64,000 nucleotides of DNA. Origin: Leptodactylus fallax (Eukaryota; Chordata; Amphibia; Anura; Leptodactylidae). The stretch's first letter is position 1. Each line of letters opens with the position of its first letter. Positions 35,102 through 44,751 of this stretch are shown piece by piece. Where the stretch lies: positions 3,107,501 through 3,171,500 of the forward strand of contig CAMRHE010000067.1 of the NCBI GenBank assembly GCA_947044405.1. Reading direction: 5' to 3'. Made by a program: the position numbers and the translations under genes. Below the pieces are notes generated by a model that was not told the DNA's origin, ran no database searches, and worked only from the letters and a program-made list of their open reading frames with translations.

Positions 35102-35355
35102 TAAGGCCCCACGTAGCGAGTCGCAGCCGAAAAACGCTGCAGAAAAGACTGCAGCAGAAATGCACTGTGGTTTTTCATTGAAATTTTGCAAAGTTTTCCT
35201 CCATGGACTTCCTGCTTCTATTATACCTATACGGAAAATGTAAGCATTTTCATAGGCATAATTGTCATGCTGAAATTTACAAAAACGAAAGCGTTTTTGA
35301 AATCGCAGCATTTCTGCTGCGCATATTTTTCTGCAATGTGTAGATGGGATTAGCT
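35102..35355. repeat. GGCCCCACGTAGC-type repeat, copy 2
   Basis: CTAAGGCCCCACGTAGCGAG, CGCTGCAGAAAAGACTGCAG, TTCTATTATACCTATACGGA and CTGCAATGTGTAGATGGG follow the order seen in copy 1. The right terminus is missing. Confidence 0.6.
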
Positions 35356-36026
35356 AGAAGTATATAGAAGTATACAAGTGGGGACCCGGCCTACAAGACA
35401 ATGGGGTCAATCGGGTGTCCCCGGTGGACAGTAAATGGAAACTAAATGCAAGTGCGAACAGAGCCCTAGAAGCCTTATACAAATATAGCGGAGTTAATCC
35501 AACTTTCTGCAGCTGCATAAAAAGCCGTGGTGTGATATCTTATCATAGCCAACAAAAAAGCCAATGAAAAGTTATTGACTACACATTTTAATGATTTTAT
35601 TGGCTTTTGTTAGTTTCTGTGATAACATATTACACTACAACAATTTATCTTGCTGTAGAAAGCCGGGTTCACTTTCTACTTCTGTATGACTAAATGTGAA
35701 AACTGAATGCTTGGAAAATCTAAGACAGCCATTATAATGTAAAGCATATACAGTATATTATTTATATAAAGCAATAAATATTACATTTCTTCCATTTACA
35801 ATCATTGTCACATTTCTTAGCCAGATGTATTTTTCCTAATTGTGCAAAACTGACAAGAGACAAAGCTTCATTATTGTACCATAGACTGCATTCAAGAAGT
35901 GAATTATTCACAAGGTACATGTACAAAAAAGAACTACAAGAAGGATGATAAAATCTGTATTGTTATACAGCACTACGTCAGAGTCACCTGGATTAGTAGT
36001 ATTAATAGAAATGAAGGGGTTCCATA
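35356..36026. other. No gene recognised
   Basis: AT-rich sequence. 35560-35650 contains short inverted words but no clear element. Confidence 0.4.
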
Positions 36027-36572
36027 TAGAGATGAGCGAAGATTTCAAAAATTCGATTCGGCTGGTTCACCGAATTTTCCTAAACGATTCGCTTTGTTCC
36101 GAATTAATTTGTGGTGAATCGCGTTAAAAAACAGCTATTTCCTAGCTGTGAAAAGCCTGTATAGTGGTCTAGAAGGTGTGCCTTGTAATAACACGTATAG
36201 GGAGTCTACTACTGAACTTCAATTGAGCAAATTATCAGTTTTCAAGTCTTTTCTATCACTTTCCCTAGCGCCTGCTGACGTCTCTCCCTGCACTAAGTAC
36301 ACTGGAAAATGCCTGAATCCAAGATGGCAGGGGGTATTTATAGGGCTGTGACATCACAGGGCTGGCTGCTGATTGGCTGCACGCATGGCATTGTGGGTGA
36401 TCCCGCGTTCCCAGAGTTCCTTCCCCATGTCTTAACATGTGCAGCAGCCATTTTAGGAAAAAATGTGATTCGTTACCTTGAAGCGTGAGGAAATCCGGAT
36501 TCAATGCGAATCGAATATTTCCTGAAATTCAGATCGAATTCCACTTCGTCAGCTTCGATTTGCTTATCTCTA
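36027..36572. mobile_element. hAT-like non-autonomous element, 546 bp
   Basis: Ends TAGAGATGAGCGAA and TTTGCTTATCTCTA are inverted. Flanks GTTCCATA (36019-36026) and GTTCCACA (36573-36580) are a near-exact 8-bp duplication. Subterminal regions are rich in ATTCGATTCGG-like words on both sides. No transposase. Confidence 0.7.
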
Positions 36573-36815
36573 GTTCCACACTAATGGTCAGAATATGTCC
36601 CCTCTTCATGAAGCCATGCATTGCCCTCTACATTTTCTATGAGTTATGACCCTTATGCTAATTCCCCATATTGCACTGCAAAGTGCTTGCCGTTCATTTG
36701 TAAATGGGATGGGGCTAACTGTGGCTGGACCTGCTCTGTCCAAAAGCTCCAGATCAGCCACATGGATGGCACATACAGATGTGTCCTACCTCATATGTTT
36801 TTCATTTGGCTAGAT

Positions 36816-37176
36816 ACAGTGTCAGACTGGGGTGCCTAGGGCCCACTAGTAAAACTCATTCTGGGGGCCCACTATATAGGTACACACAAAAATTACCTGA
36901 CTTTTCTTTGCAAATTTCTAAAATGTACCCAACATAATTTTTTTTTTCAGTAGTATCTTGCTCCCTAACCATTGCCTCTGATAGTTTCTGTCCTGGAGTC
37001 CTGTCAGTATTCTGCTGCCTAGCCCTTGCCTTGAACTAGGTCCCTATTTTCTCTGTGAAATGGGAATATGTATCCATGGAGCAGCAAGATGGCTGCAGGA
37101 TGACTGGTTATTGGGCCAATGTGACTGAGAAGATGGGGCCCCATGGAGTAAGGATACTGGTTGGACTGACTGTGCT
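36816..37176. mobile_element. hAT-like element, CAGTGTCAGACTGGGG type
   Basis: The left end CAGTGTCAGACTGGGGTGCC is answered at the right by TTGGACTGACTGTG. Flanks GCTAGATA and CCTAGATG are similar but not identical. The window's last bases (63896-64000) start with the same left end and the same GGGCCCAC phrase. Confidence 0.5.
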
Positions 37177-37481
37177 CCTAGATGTCATCTCAGCCAACCA
37201 GTGTGTCTACAGTACATAAACATAAGCTGGGTAGTTTCTTAATGTACCCAGTATATTATACTGACAAATAGCCTGGTTGAGATGCTGTACAATGAGTATC
37301 TGTATGAAGTACAATGAGTGTACTATAAGGGTGAGCTGAAAGTTGCTGCCAGACGCCTCTGGTGGTGGCTTTTCTCTTAAAAAAGCAAAGAAGTAAACAT
37401 GTTACAATACAACACGCCCTACCCTCCTTTTCCCTTACAGGTATGATCTTCCTTATCTGCCTACATGGCAGGACATGTCTA

Positions 37482-38064
37482 AATTTGAGATGGGTGAACC
37501 TCACAAGATTCGGGAGGTTTGCCTGGCAGTTTAGTTTTAAAATGAATTTCCTGAGTCCGAACCAGAAATGACATTATTATATTCTGTGATTTCTTCAGAC
37601 CCCAGAGTATAATAATTGGAGGCCCAGGAAGATGCAGAATATAATAACTTGCCATACTCAACTTCCTTCACCTTTCCTAGGGTCCCTCATAGGCGTTCAT
37701 CCTTGGGCATCTTCAGGCCTCCTGGGTGATGTCAGTGACCCCTGAGGATCACTGAGGACTGTGACTGGGCTTCAACAGTCACATGGGACACATCCATATC
37801 ATGCCACTGACCTCACCCAAAATGCCAGAAGTGGCCAGAGGATGCCCGGGAATGAACACCAAATACTGTGAGGGAGCCCAGGAGAGGTAACATGTACATG
37901 ACTGTTTATTATTTTTCCGCAGCCTTTCTGGGGCTCCATTCACTGTACTCTACAGTCTGAAGAGGACCAGAGTATAGTAATGAATTGGTGGTGGTGAACT
38001 CCAAAAGTTTCGGGTTCAACCAAACTGAATTTTTTTGGAAAATGTATAACAAACCCACCTCATT
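37482..38064. repeat. Dispersed repeat related to 6742-7425
   Basis: It begins TTGAGATGGGTGAACCTC and ends near AACAAACCCACCTCATT, an imperfect inverted end. The inner AGAGTATAATAATTGGAGGC phrase links it to 6742-7425. Confidence 0.5.
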
Positions 38065-38556
38065 ATGAACCAATTCACTGTAGTCCAGATATGTGTACCA
38101 CAAGTTAATCACCTTTTTTAAGCACAACATGTTTTTTTGACAAGTTATCACAAAGTGATAGCTGACTATCCTTTTGTGCCTCTGTGTCACCTGTGTGGGA
38201 GGGAGACTGCCACATTTTAAGGCCACCTTTCTTAGCATGTTGTGATATTGTGTTGAATTGGTTTCAAGACAAATTGGGGTCCATAACTACATTGGAGATG
38301 AGTTAAGTGTGGACACATTCGTACACATCATTTGTCGTGGAAGTCTTAGCACATCCCATACACATAAAACAGTTGACCAGTCCTGAAAAAAATCAGCAGA
38401 TTCAGCCAACTTTGCTCCTGACTAAGGACAGCATGAATGATTGTTGGGATGGCTTTAGGACATTGGCCTAGGTCCGTGATGGCGAACCTATGGCACGCGT
38501 TCCAGAGAGGGCACGCAGAGCCCTCTCAGTTGGCACGCACGCTGTCGCCATGATCG

Positions 38557-38643
38557 CTCACTAACGGGGAATCCAGTCCATGATTCCCCATTAGTGAACG
38601 ATCGCTTCTTTCAGCTGTATGTGCAAATGCACATACAGCTGAA
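38557..38643. other. Two adjacent hairpins in the hAT left arm
   Basis: CACTAACGGGGAATC pairs with GATTCCCCATTAGTG around an 8-nt loop (one mismatch). Then TTCAGCTGTATGTGC pairs perfectly with GCACATACAGCTGAA around AAAT (38610-38643). They may be transposase-binding or structural features of the element. Confidence 0.6.
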
Positions 38644-38823
38644 AACTGTCAGTGTAGGCCGCGGTCCGCAGGATCGCTGCTTACACAGTACATGCTAAAT
38701 TGATAACGCTAAATGCTGTACTCTGGAAGGACCTTCTGACGTCATAAGGTCACATGACAGGGTAGGCGTGTCTTTACTTGTAAGAAGGTCCTTCCACATG
38801 AACAAAAGTTGTATCCTGAGCAG

Positions 38824-39289
38824 TGGAGGAACATGGAGAGATGTGGGGTGCAGGGTGTAGTGTGGGGGAGAGATGTGGGGTGCAGGGTGTACTGTGGAGG
38901 GAGAGATGTGAGGTGTAGGGTGTACTGTGGGGGGAGAGATGTGAGGTGCAGGGTGTACTGTGGGGGGAGAGATGTGGGGTGCAGGGTGTACTGTGGGAGG
39001 AGAGATGTGGGGTGCAGGGTGTACTGTGGGGGGAGAGATGTGGGGTGCAGGGTGTAGTGTGGGGGGAGAGATGTGAGGTGCAGGGTGTAGTGTGGGGAGG
39101 AGAGATGTGGGGTGCAGGGTGTAGTGTGGGGGAGTGATGTGAGGTGCAGGGTGTACTGTGGGGGGAGAGATGTGGGGTGCAGGGTGTACTGTGGAGGGAG
39201 AGATGTGAGGTGCAGGGTGTACTGTGGTGGGGGGAGAGATGTGAGGTGCAGGGTGTACTTTGGTGGGGGGAGAGATGTGAGGTGCAGGG
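38824..39289 (+). repeat. G-rich minisatellite, left block
   Basis: About 31-34-bp units built from GAGAGATGTGGGGTGCAGGG and TGTACTGTGGGGG. Interrupted at 39290 by the copia pair and resumed at 48072. Open frames on both strands are by-products. Confidence 0.95.
39285..39289. other. Copia target duplication, left (CAGGG)
   Basis: CAGGG directly before the first LTR is repeated directly after the third LTR at 48072-48076. A 5-bp duplication is the norm for copia integrases. Confidence 0.85.
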
Positions 39290-39594
39290 TGTTGGTATAT
39301 ACTATATACATATATATGCAACAGATAGACTTATTTGTGTGCAGGAGGAGTTTACATCTATCTGACAGTAGATGGCGATGTTATTAGTGTTATATGCTGA
39401 ATAGAGTGTAATGGTATGCTATGTGAGACTTGCTGTACCTTGCTTTTTATCTCTCTATTGTAAAAGGTCCTTTTTACTTTCAAGTTTTGCTGTGTTAACG
39501 TTTTGATGCTGTTTACCTCATGTTCTAAGAAGTAAATGCTGATTATCCCATATAATCTACTCTCAAGCTTCTTCTGTGACACAACTATGCAACA
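39290..39594 (+). mobile_element. Copia LTR 1
   Basis: 305 bp with TG...CA ends. It appears identical to LTR 2 outside the Tc1 and differs from LTR 3 by one noted base (ACTTGCTGTACC here, ACTTGATGTACC there). Confidence 0.95.
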
Positions 39595-39608
39595 GGTTAT
39601 GGGCCCAG
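39595..39608 (+). promoter_or_regulatory. Primer-binding site, initiator tRNA-Met interior
   Basis: GGTTATGGGCCCAG follows LTR 1 directly. It is the reverse complement of CTGGGCCCATAACC, the anticodon stem-loop of eukaryotic initiator tRNA-Met (CAU anticodon included). Drosophila copia primes in this way from an internal fragment of that tRNA. Confidence 0.85.
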
Positions 39609-39687
39609 GCATAGAAGACAAAAAGACCCAGTGAATGCAAAAGGATTCTTCAGAACAATTCTCTCCAAACAAGTAAGACAAGTTAAA

Positions 39688-42681
39688 ATGACCAGCAATT
39701 CAGAACTCAGACTTACAGTAGCTAAGCTGAACAATGAGAACTATCAGTTATGGAAGTTCAAAGTGGAGATGTTATTGTCTAAAGATGATTTATGGGATGT
39801 AATCACTACAGATAGACCCAATGATAATAATGAGACATGGGATAAGAAAAACAGACAAGCAAGAGCTACTATCAGCTTATTAGTGGAAGATGATCAGTTA
39901 ATCCACATAAGGAATGAGAATACAGCAAAGGGAATGTGGGAAGCATTGAGAAAGTTACATGAAAGATCCAGCTTAAATCACAAATTGTTTCTGTTAAGGA
40001 AACTTTACAGGATGAGATTAAGTGCACAGGAAGACATGCAGGAGCACATAAACTCCATGATGGAAGTGATAACACAGCTGAGATCAGTTGGTGAAGATAT
40101 TAAAGAAAGTCATGTAGCAGCAATATTATTGTGTAGTTTGCCGGATTCATACACTGCTTTGATAAATGCACTAGAAACAAGACCTGAAGCAGACATTACA
40201 CTAGAGTTTGTAAAAACACGACTCATAGATGAATATCAGAGAAGGAAAGAACAAACAAATGATTCCACAGAAAAGGACAGTGTAAATGCTCTTAAAATTA
40301 CAGATAAGAGGACCTATAAAACAGAAACAAGAGAATGTTTCAGATGCAAGAAAAAGGAACATTTAAAGAAAGACTGTACTATATGGAAAGCAGAACAGAA
40401 GTTATACCATAAAGAAAGTAAACAGAAGGTGAAAAGCACAATATCTAACCCACATGCAGATCACTGGAATGGTACATTTAAAGTAACCGATAAAAGGTTA
40501 TCAATGAGTTGGTATATTGACTCAGGAGCAACAAGTCACATGACAAGTAATAAGAGCTTCTTTACTGAACTTGATCTAAATAAGAAGGAAGCTATTTACC
40601 TTGCAGATGGGAGGAAAATAACCGCGGAAGGTACTGGACAAGGAATGCTAATCTATTCTGATAAATTTGGGCATAATTCAAAGATACTAGTAAAGGATGT
40701 GTTATATGTTCCAGGACTAGATGGAGGACTATTATCTGTAAAACGTCTAACAGCTAAAGGACTTACTGTAAAATTCAAAGATGATGAATGTACAATCCTA
40801 GCAGGAGACAAGATAATAATAAATGTAAAAGCAGGTGAACAATTATATCATCTAGACACATTAAAGGAACAGATGAAGTTATGTACACATGATCACAAGA
40901 ATTGTATTCACATGTGGCATAGACGCTTAGGACACAGACATCCTGAGAGTATCATGGCATTACAGAACAAAAATTTGACAAAAGATCTGTTGATATCTGA
41001 TTGCTCAATTATTGTAAGATGTGAATGTTGTATAAAATCTAAAGCTACAAGAGTGTGTATACCTAAAGAGAGTGAAACAAAAGGCACAAAACCACTTGAC
41101 TTGGTGCCTACTGATGTATGTGGACCCATGAAAGTAACCACATCAGGAGGTAATAGATATATGGTGACTTTTATAGATGACTACTCAAGATACACAGTCA
41201 CGTACTTAATAAAGAACAAAAGTGAAGTTTTCAGTAAATTAGAAGAATACGTGTCAAAGTCGTATAATAAGTTTCAGAGGAAGCCAATCATCATTAGAAG
41301 TGATAATGGAGGTGAATTCACAGGACACCAAATAGAGAACTATTTAAGACAGAATGGAATAGAGCATCACAAAACTGTTCCATACACACCTGAACAAAAT
41401 GGCGTAGCAGAAAGGAAAAACAGAACTCTGACTGAAATGATAAGATGCATGCTAACAGATTCCAAACTACCAGAGAAATACTGGGGTGAAGCAGCAATGA
41501 CAGCTACTTATCTGCAAAATAGACTTTTTTCAAGAAAACTGGAAAAAACCCCATATGAACTGTGGCATGGTAAGAAACCAAGTGTGAATCATTTAAGAGT
41601 TTTTGGTTGCAAAGCTTTTGTTTTTGTTCCAGAAGAGAAACGCTCCAAACTTCAAAACAGAGCCATAGAAGGAATATTTGTTGGATATAGTGACAACTGC
41701 AAAGGATACAGAATCCTAGATCCTAAAAAAGACAGAGTTACGGTGAGTAACAGTGTAACATTCATTGAAGATCTAAATGATAACATTATGACATCACTGG
41801 AAATGAGAAATGAGAGAGACAACAGTGATATAAGTGCAGGAACATCTGATGAAAAAGAAGTTGAAATTGATAAAGTTCAAAATACTGAAAGTGAAGAGAT
41901 AGAACTACAGACAGACACAGAACCAAGACGTTCAATGAGAGAAAACAAAGGAAAACCACCTGTACGTCTTTCATACAAGGCAAGTACAAATAAAGTATAT
42001 GAACCTACATCTTGGGAGGATATATCTCAACTTTCAGAAGAAGAGGCCAATAAAGGTTATTCTCAAAAATACGGAGAAGACTATGATGAAACATTTGCTC
42101 CGATTGTCAAGCATACTACAATCAGAACTTTGCTTGCGGTTGCAGCTACTAAAGGAATGCAATTGAAACATCTGGATGTAAAGACAGCATTTCTGAATGG
42201 AGATTTAACAGAAGAAATTTACATGGAACAACCTCCAGGATTCAAAGATAAAGAGAAACCAAACATGGTTTGTAAGCTACAGAAAAGTATATACGGTTTA
42301 AAACAAGCCGCTAAAGCGTGGAATGATAAAATCACTGAAGTGCTCATAAATGAACATTTTCTAAGAAGCAAAGCGGATCCCTGTCTATACACAAAGAAAC
42401 TAGATGACAGATGGATCTATGTACTGATATATGTTGATGATATTTTAGTTTGTTTTGAAAGAGAAAGGGATGAAGCTGAAATACGGAAAATTTTGGATCA
42501 ACACTTTGAGATCAAAGATCTGGGAAATGTGAAGTTTCATTTCTTACGGGATCATCAGGAACAAGGAATTCTGAATTTAGAATACTGCACAACTGAAGAT
42601 ATGACAGCAGATATTTTCACAAAGGCGTTGAGTGCTGAAAGACACCAGAGACTGATGAAGAGATTATATTTAACTGAATAA
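39688..42681 (+). CDS. Copia Gag-Pol polyprotein, copy 1 (internally shortened)
   Basis: The likely start is ATG 39688 (MTSNSEL); the frame is open further back without an ATG. 997 residues. Order: Gag (LNNENYQLWKFKVEMLL near the start), CCHC knuckle (residues 217-230), protease DSGA (278-281), integrase zinc region (His411, later CECC), integrase DD35E (Asp476, Asp539, Glu575), then part of the reverse transcriptase with YVDD (915-918), and the tail TADIFTKAL. Copia polyproteins are usually about 1,300-1,400 residues. Two segments seem to be missing in frame: the N-terminal RT fingers near residue 788, and the RT end plus most of RNase H near 950. Residue 474 is Pro where copy 2 has the usual His. 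RT and RNase H are probably inactive, while Gag, protease and integrase look complete. Confidence 0.92.
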   Translation: MTSNSELRLTVAKLNNENYQLWKFKVEMLLSKDDLWDVITTDRPNDNNETWDKKNRQARATISLLVEDDQLIHIRNENTAKGMWEALRKLHERSSLNHKLFLLRKLYRMRLSAQEDMQEHINSMMEVITQLRSVGEDIKESHVAAILLCSLPDSYTALINALETRPEADITLEFVKTRLIDEYQRRKEQTNDSTEKDSVNALKITDKRTYKTETRECFRCKKKEHLKKDCTIWKAEQKLYHKESKQKVKSTISNPHADHWNGTFKVTDKRLSMSWYIDSGATSHMTSNKSFFTELDLNKKEAIYLADGRKITAEGTGQGMLIYSDKFGHNSKILVKDVLYVPGLDGGLLSVKRLTAKGLTVKFKDDECTILAGDKIIINVKAGEQLYHLDTLKEQMKLCTHDHKNCIHMWHRRLGHRHPESIMALQNKNLTKDLLISDCSIIVRCECCIKSKATRVCIPKESETKGTKPLDLVPTDVCGPMKVTTSGGNRYMVTFIDDYSRYTVTYLIKNKSEVFSKLEEYVSKSYNKFQRKPIIIRSDNGGEFTGHQIENYLRQNGIEHHKTVPYTPEQNGVAERKNRTLTEMIRCMLTDSKLPEKYWGEAAMTATYLQNRLFSRKLEKTPYELWHGKKPSVNHLRVFGCKAFVFVPEEKRSKLQNRAIEGIFVGYSDNCKGYRILDPKKDRVTVSNSVTFIEDLNDNIMTSLEMRNERDNSDISAGTSDEKEVEIDKVQNTESEEIELQTDTEPRRSMRENKGKPPVRLSYKASTNKVYEPTSWEDISQLSEEEANKGYSQKYGEDYDETFAPIVKHTTIRTLLAVAATKGMQLKHLDVKTAFLNGDLTEEIYMEQPPGFKDKEKPNMVCKLQKSIYGLKQAAKAWNDKITEVLINEHFLRSKADPCLYTKKLDDRWIYVLIYVDDILVCFERERDEAEIRKILDQHFEIKDLGNVKFHFLRDHQEQGILNLEYCTTEDMTADIFTKALSAERHQRLMKRLYLTE

Positions 42682-42693
42682 GTTCTTACTGTT

Positions 42694-42702
42694 GAGAAAG
42701 GG
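42694..42702 (+). promoter_or_regulatory. Polypurine tract, copy 1
   Basis: GAGAAAGGG lies directly before the middle LTR, the expected place for plus-strand priming. Confidence 0.7.
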
Positions 42703-42727
42703 TGTTGGTATATACTATATACATATA

Positions 42728-44376
42728 CAGTCATATGAAAAAGTTTGGGCACCCCTATTAATCTTAATCATTTTTAGTTCTAAATATTTGGGTGTTTGCA
42801 ACAGCCATTTCAATTTGATATATCTAATAACTTATGTACACAGTAATATTTCAGGATTGAAATGAGGTTTATTGTACTAACAGAAAATGTGCAATATGCA
42901 TTAAACCAAAATTTGACCGGTGCAAAAGTATGGGCACCTCAACAGAAAAGTGACATTAATAATTAGTAGATCCTCCTTTTGCAAAAATAACAGCCTCTAG
43001 TCGCTTCCTGTAGCTTTTAATCAGTTCCTGGATCCTGGATGAAGGTATTTTTGACCATTCCTCTTTACAAAACAATTCCAGTTCAGTTAAGTTTGATGGT
43101 CGCCGAGCATGGACAGCCCACTTCAAATTATCCCACAGATGTTCAATGATATTCAGGTCTGGGGACTGGGATGGCCATTCCAGAACATTGTAATTGTTCC
43201 TCTGCATGAATGCCTGAGTAGATTTGGAGCTGTGTTTTGGATCATTGTCTTGCTGAAATATCCATCCCCGGCGTAACTTCAAATTCGTCACTGATTCTTG
43301 TACATTATTCTCAAGAATCTGCTGATACTGAGTTGAATCCATGCGACCCTCAACTTTAACAAGATTCCCGGTGCCGGCATTGGCCACACAGCCCCAAAGC
43401 ATGATGGAACCTCCACCAAATTTTACAGTGGGTAGCAAGTGTTTTTCTTGGAATGCTGTGTTTTTTTGACCCCATGCATAACGCCATTTTGTATGACCAA
43501 ACAACTCAATCTTTCTTTCATCAGTCCATAGGACCTTCTTCCAAAATGAAGCTGGCTTGTCCAAATGTGCTTTTGCATACCTCAGGCGACTCTGTTTGTG
43601 GCGTGCTTTCAGAAACGGCTTCTTTCGCATCACTCTCCCATACAGCTTCTCCTTGTGCAAAGTGTGCTGTATTGTTGACCGATGCACAGTGACACCATCT
43701 GCAGCAAGATGATGCTGCAGCTCTTTGGAGTTGGTCTGTGGATTGTCCTTGACTGTTCTCACCATTCTTCTTCTCTGCCTTTCTGATATTTTTCTTGGCC
43801 TGCCACTTCTGGGCTTAACAAGAACTGTCCCTGTGGTCTTCCATTTCCTTACTATGTTCCTCACAGTGGAAACTGACAGGTTAAATCTCTGAGACAACTT
43901 TTTGTATCCTTCCCCTGAACAACTATGTTGAACAATCTTTGTTTTCAGATCATTTGAGAGTTGTTTTGAGGAGCCCATGATGCCACTCTTCAGAGGAGAT
44001 TCAAATAGGAGAACAACTTGCAATTGGCCACCTTAAATACCTTTTCTCATGATTGGATACACCTGGCTATGAAGTTCAAAGCTCAGTGAGGTTACAAAAC
44101 CAATTTTGTGCTTCAGTAAGTCAGTAAAAAGTAGTTAGGAGTATTCAAATCAATAAAATGATAAGGGTACCCAAATTTTTGCACCGGTCAAATTTTGGTT
44201 TAATGCATATTGCACATTTTCTGTTAGTACAATAAACCTCATTTCAATCCTGAAATATTACTGTGTCCATCAGTTATTAGATATATCAAATTGAAATGGC
44301 TGTTGCAAACACCCAAATATTTAGAACTAAAAATGATTAAGATTAATAGGGGTGCCCAAACTTTTTCATATGACTG
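42728..44376 (-). mobile_element. Tc1-like transposon, copy B, intact
   Basis: 1,649 bp from CAGTCATATGAAAAAGTTTG to its inverted copy, flanked by TA (42726-42727, 44377-44378). Long inverted repeats with inner CCGGTGCAAAAGTATGGGCA / TGCACCGGTCAAATTTTGG repeats. Same family as copy A at 25687-27339. Confidence 0.97.
42956..43978 (-). CDS. Tc1-like transposase, full length
   Basis: From ATG 43978 (MGSSKQLSND) the frame gives 340 residues, a normal Tc1 length; an upstream in-frame ATG at 44023 would add 15 residues and is less likely. The N-terminal half is a paired-like domain with two helix-turn-helix motifs (LSQRFNLSVSTVRNIVRKW first) joined by a KPRSGRPRK linker. The catalytic core has WTDE (first Asp), [20 protein letters not shown] (second Asp) and PDLNIIEHLW (Glu), DD34E spacing. 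No stop or shift is seen. Changes against copy A include TDER for TDET just after the first Asp and KWRYAWGQ for KRRYAWRQ; whether these affect activity is unknown. It would cut at the inverted repeats and insert at TA. Confidence 0.93.
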   Translation of the reverse strand: MGSSKQLSNDLKTKIVQHSCSGEGYKKLSQRFNLSVSTVRNIVRKWKTTGTVLVKPRSGRPRKISERQRRRMVRTVKDNPQTNSKELQHHLAADGVTVHRSTIQHTLHKEKLYGRVMRKKPFLKARHKQSRLRYAKAHLDKPASFWKKVLWTDERKIELFGHTKWRYAWGQKNTAFQEKHLLPTVKFGGGSIMLWGCVANAGTGNLVKVEGRMDSTQYQQILENNVQESVTNLKLRRGWIFQQDNDPKHSSKSTQAFMQRNNYNVLEWPSQSPDLNIIEHLWDNLKWAVHARRPSNLTELELFCKEEWSKIPSSRIQELIKSYRKRLEAVIFAKGGSTNY

Positions 44377-44658
44377 TATATGCAACAGATAGACTTATTT
44401 GTGTGCAGGAGGAGTTTACATCTATCTGACAGTAGATGGCGATGTTATTAGTGTTATATGCTGAATAGAGTGTAATGGTATGCTATGTGAGACTTGCTGT
44501 ACCTTGCTTTTTATCTCTCTATTGTAAAAGGTCCTTTTTACTTTCAAGTTTTGCTGTGTTAACGTTTTGATGCTGTTTACCTCATGTTCTAAGAAGTAAA
44601 TGCTGATTATCCCATATAATCTACTCTCAAGCTTCTTCTGTGACACAACTATGCAACA

Positions 44659-44672
44659 GGTTATGGGCCCAG
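44659..44672 (+). promoter_or_regulatory. Primer-binding site, copy 2
   Basis: The same GGTTATGGGCCCAG as copy 1, directly after LTR 2, complementary to the initiator tRNA-Met anticodon arm. Confidence 0.85.
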
Positions 44673-44751
44673 GCATAGAAGACAAAAAGACCCAGTGAAT
44701 GCAAAAGGATTCTTCAGAACAATTCTCTCCAAACAAGTAAGACAAGTTAAA

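Larger units (their letters stand above)
42703..44658 (+). mobile_element. Copia LTR 2, interrupted by Tc1 copy B
   Basis: LTR parts are 42703-42727 and 44377-44658. Removing the Tc1 and one TA restores the same wording as LTR 1 across the junction. It serves as 3' LTR of copy 1 and 5' LTR of copy 2. Confidence 0.95.

Noticed and set aside
38695..39321. Pro/His/Thr-rich minus-strand frames of about 200 codons
   Set aside because: By-product of the G-rich minisatellite.
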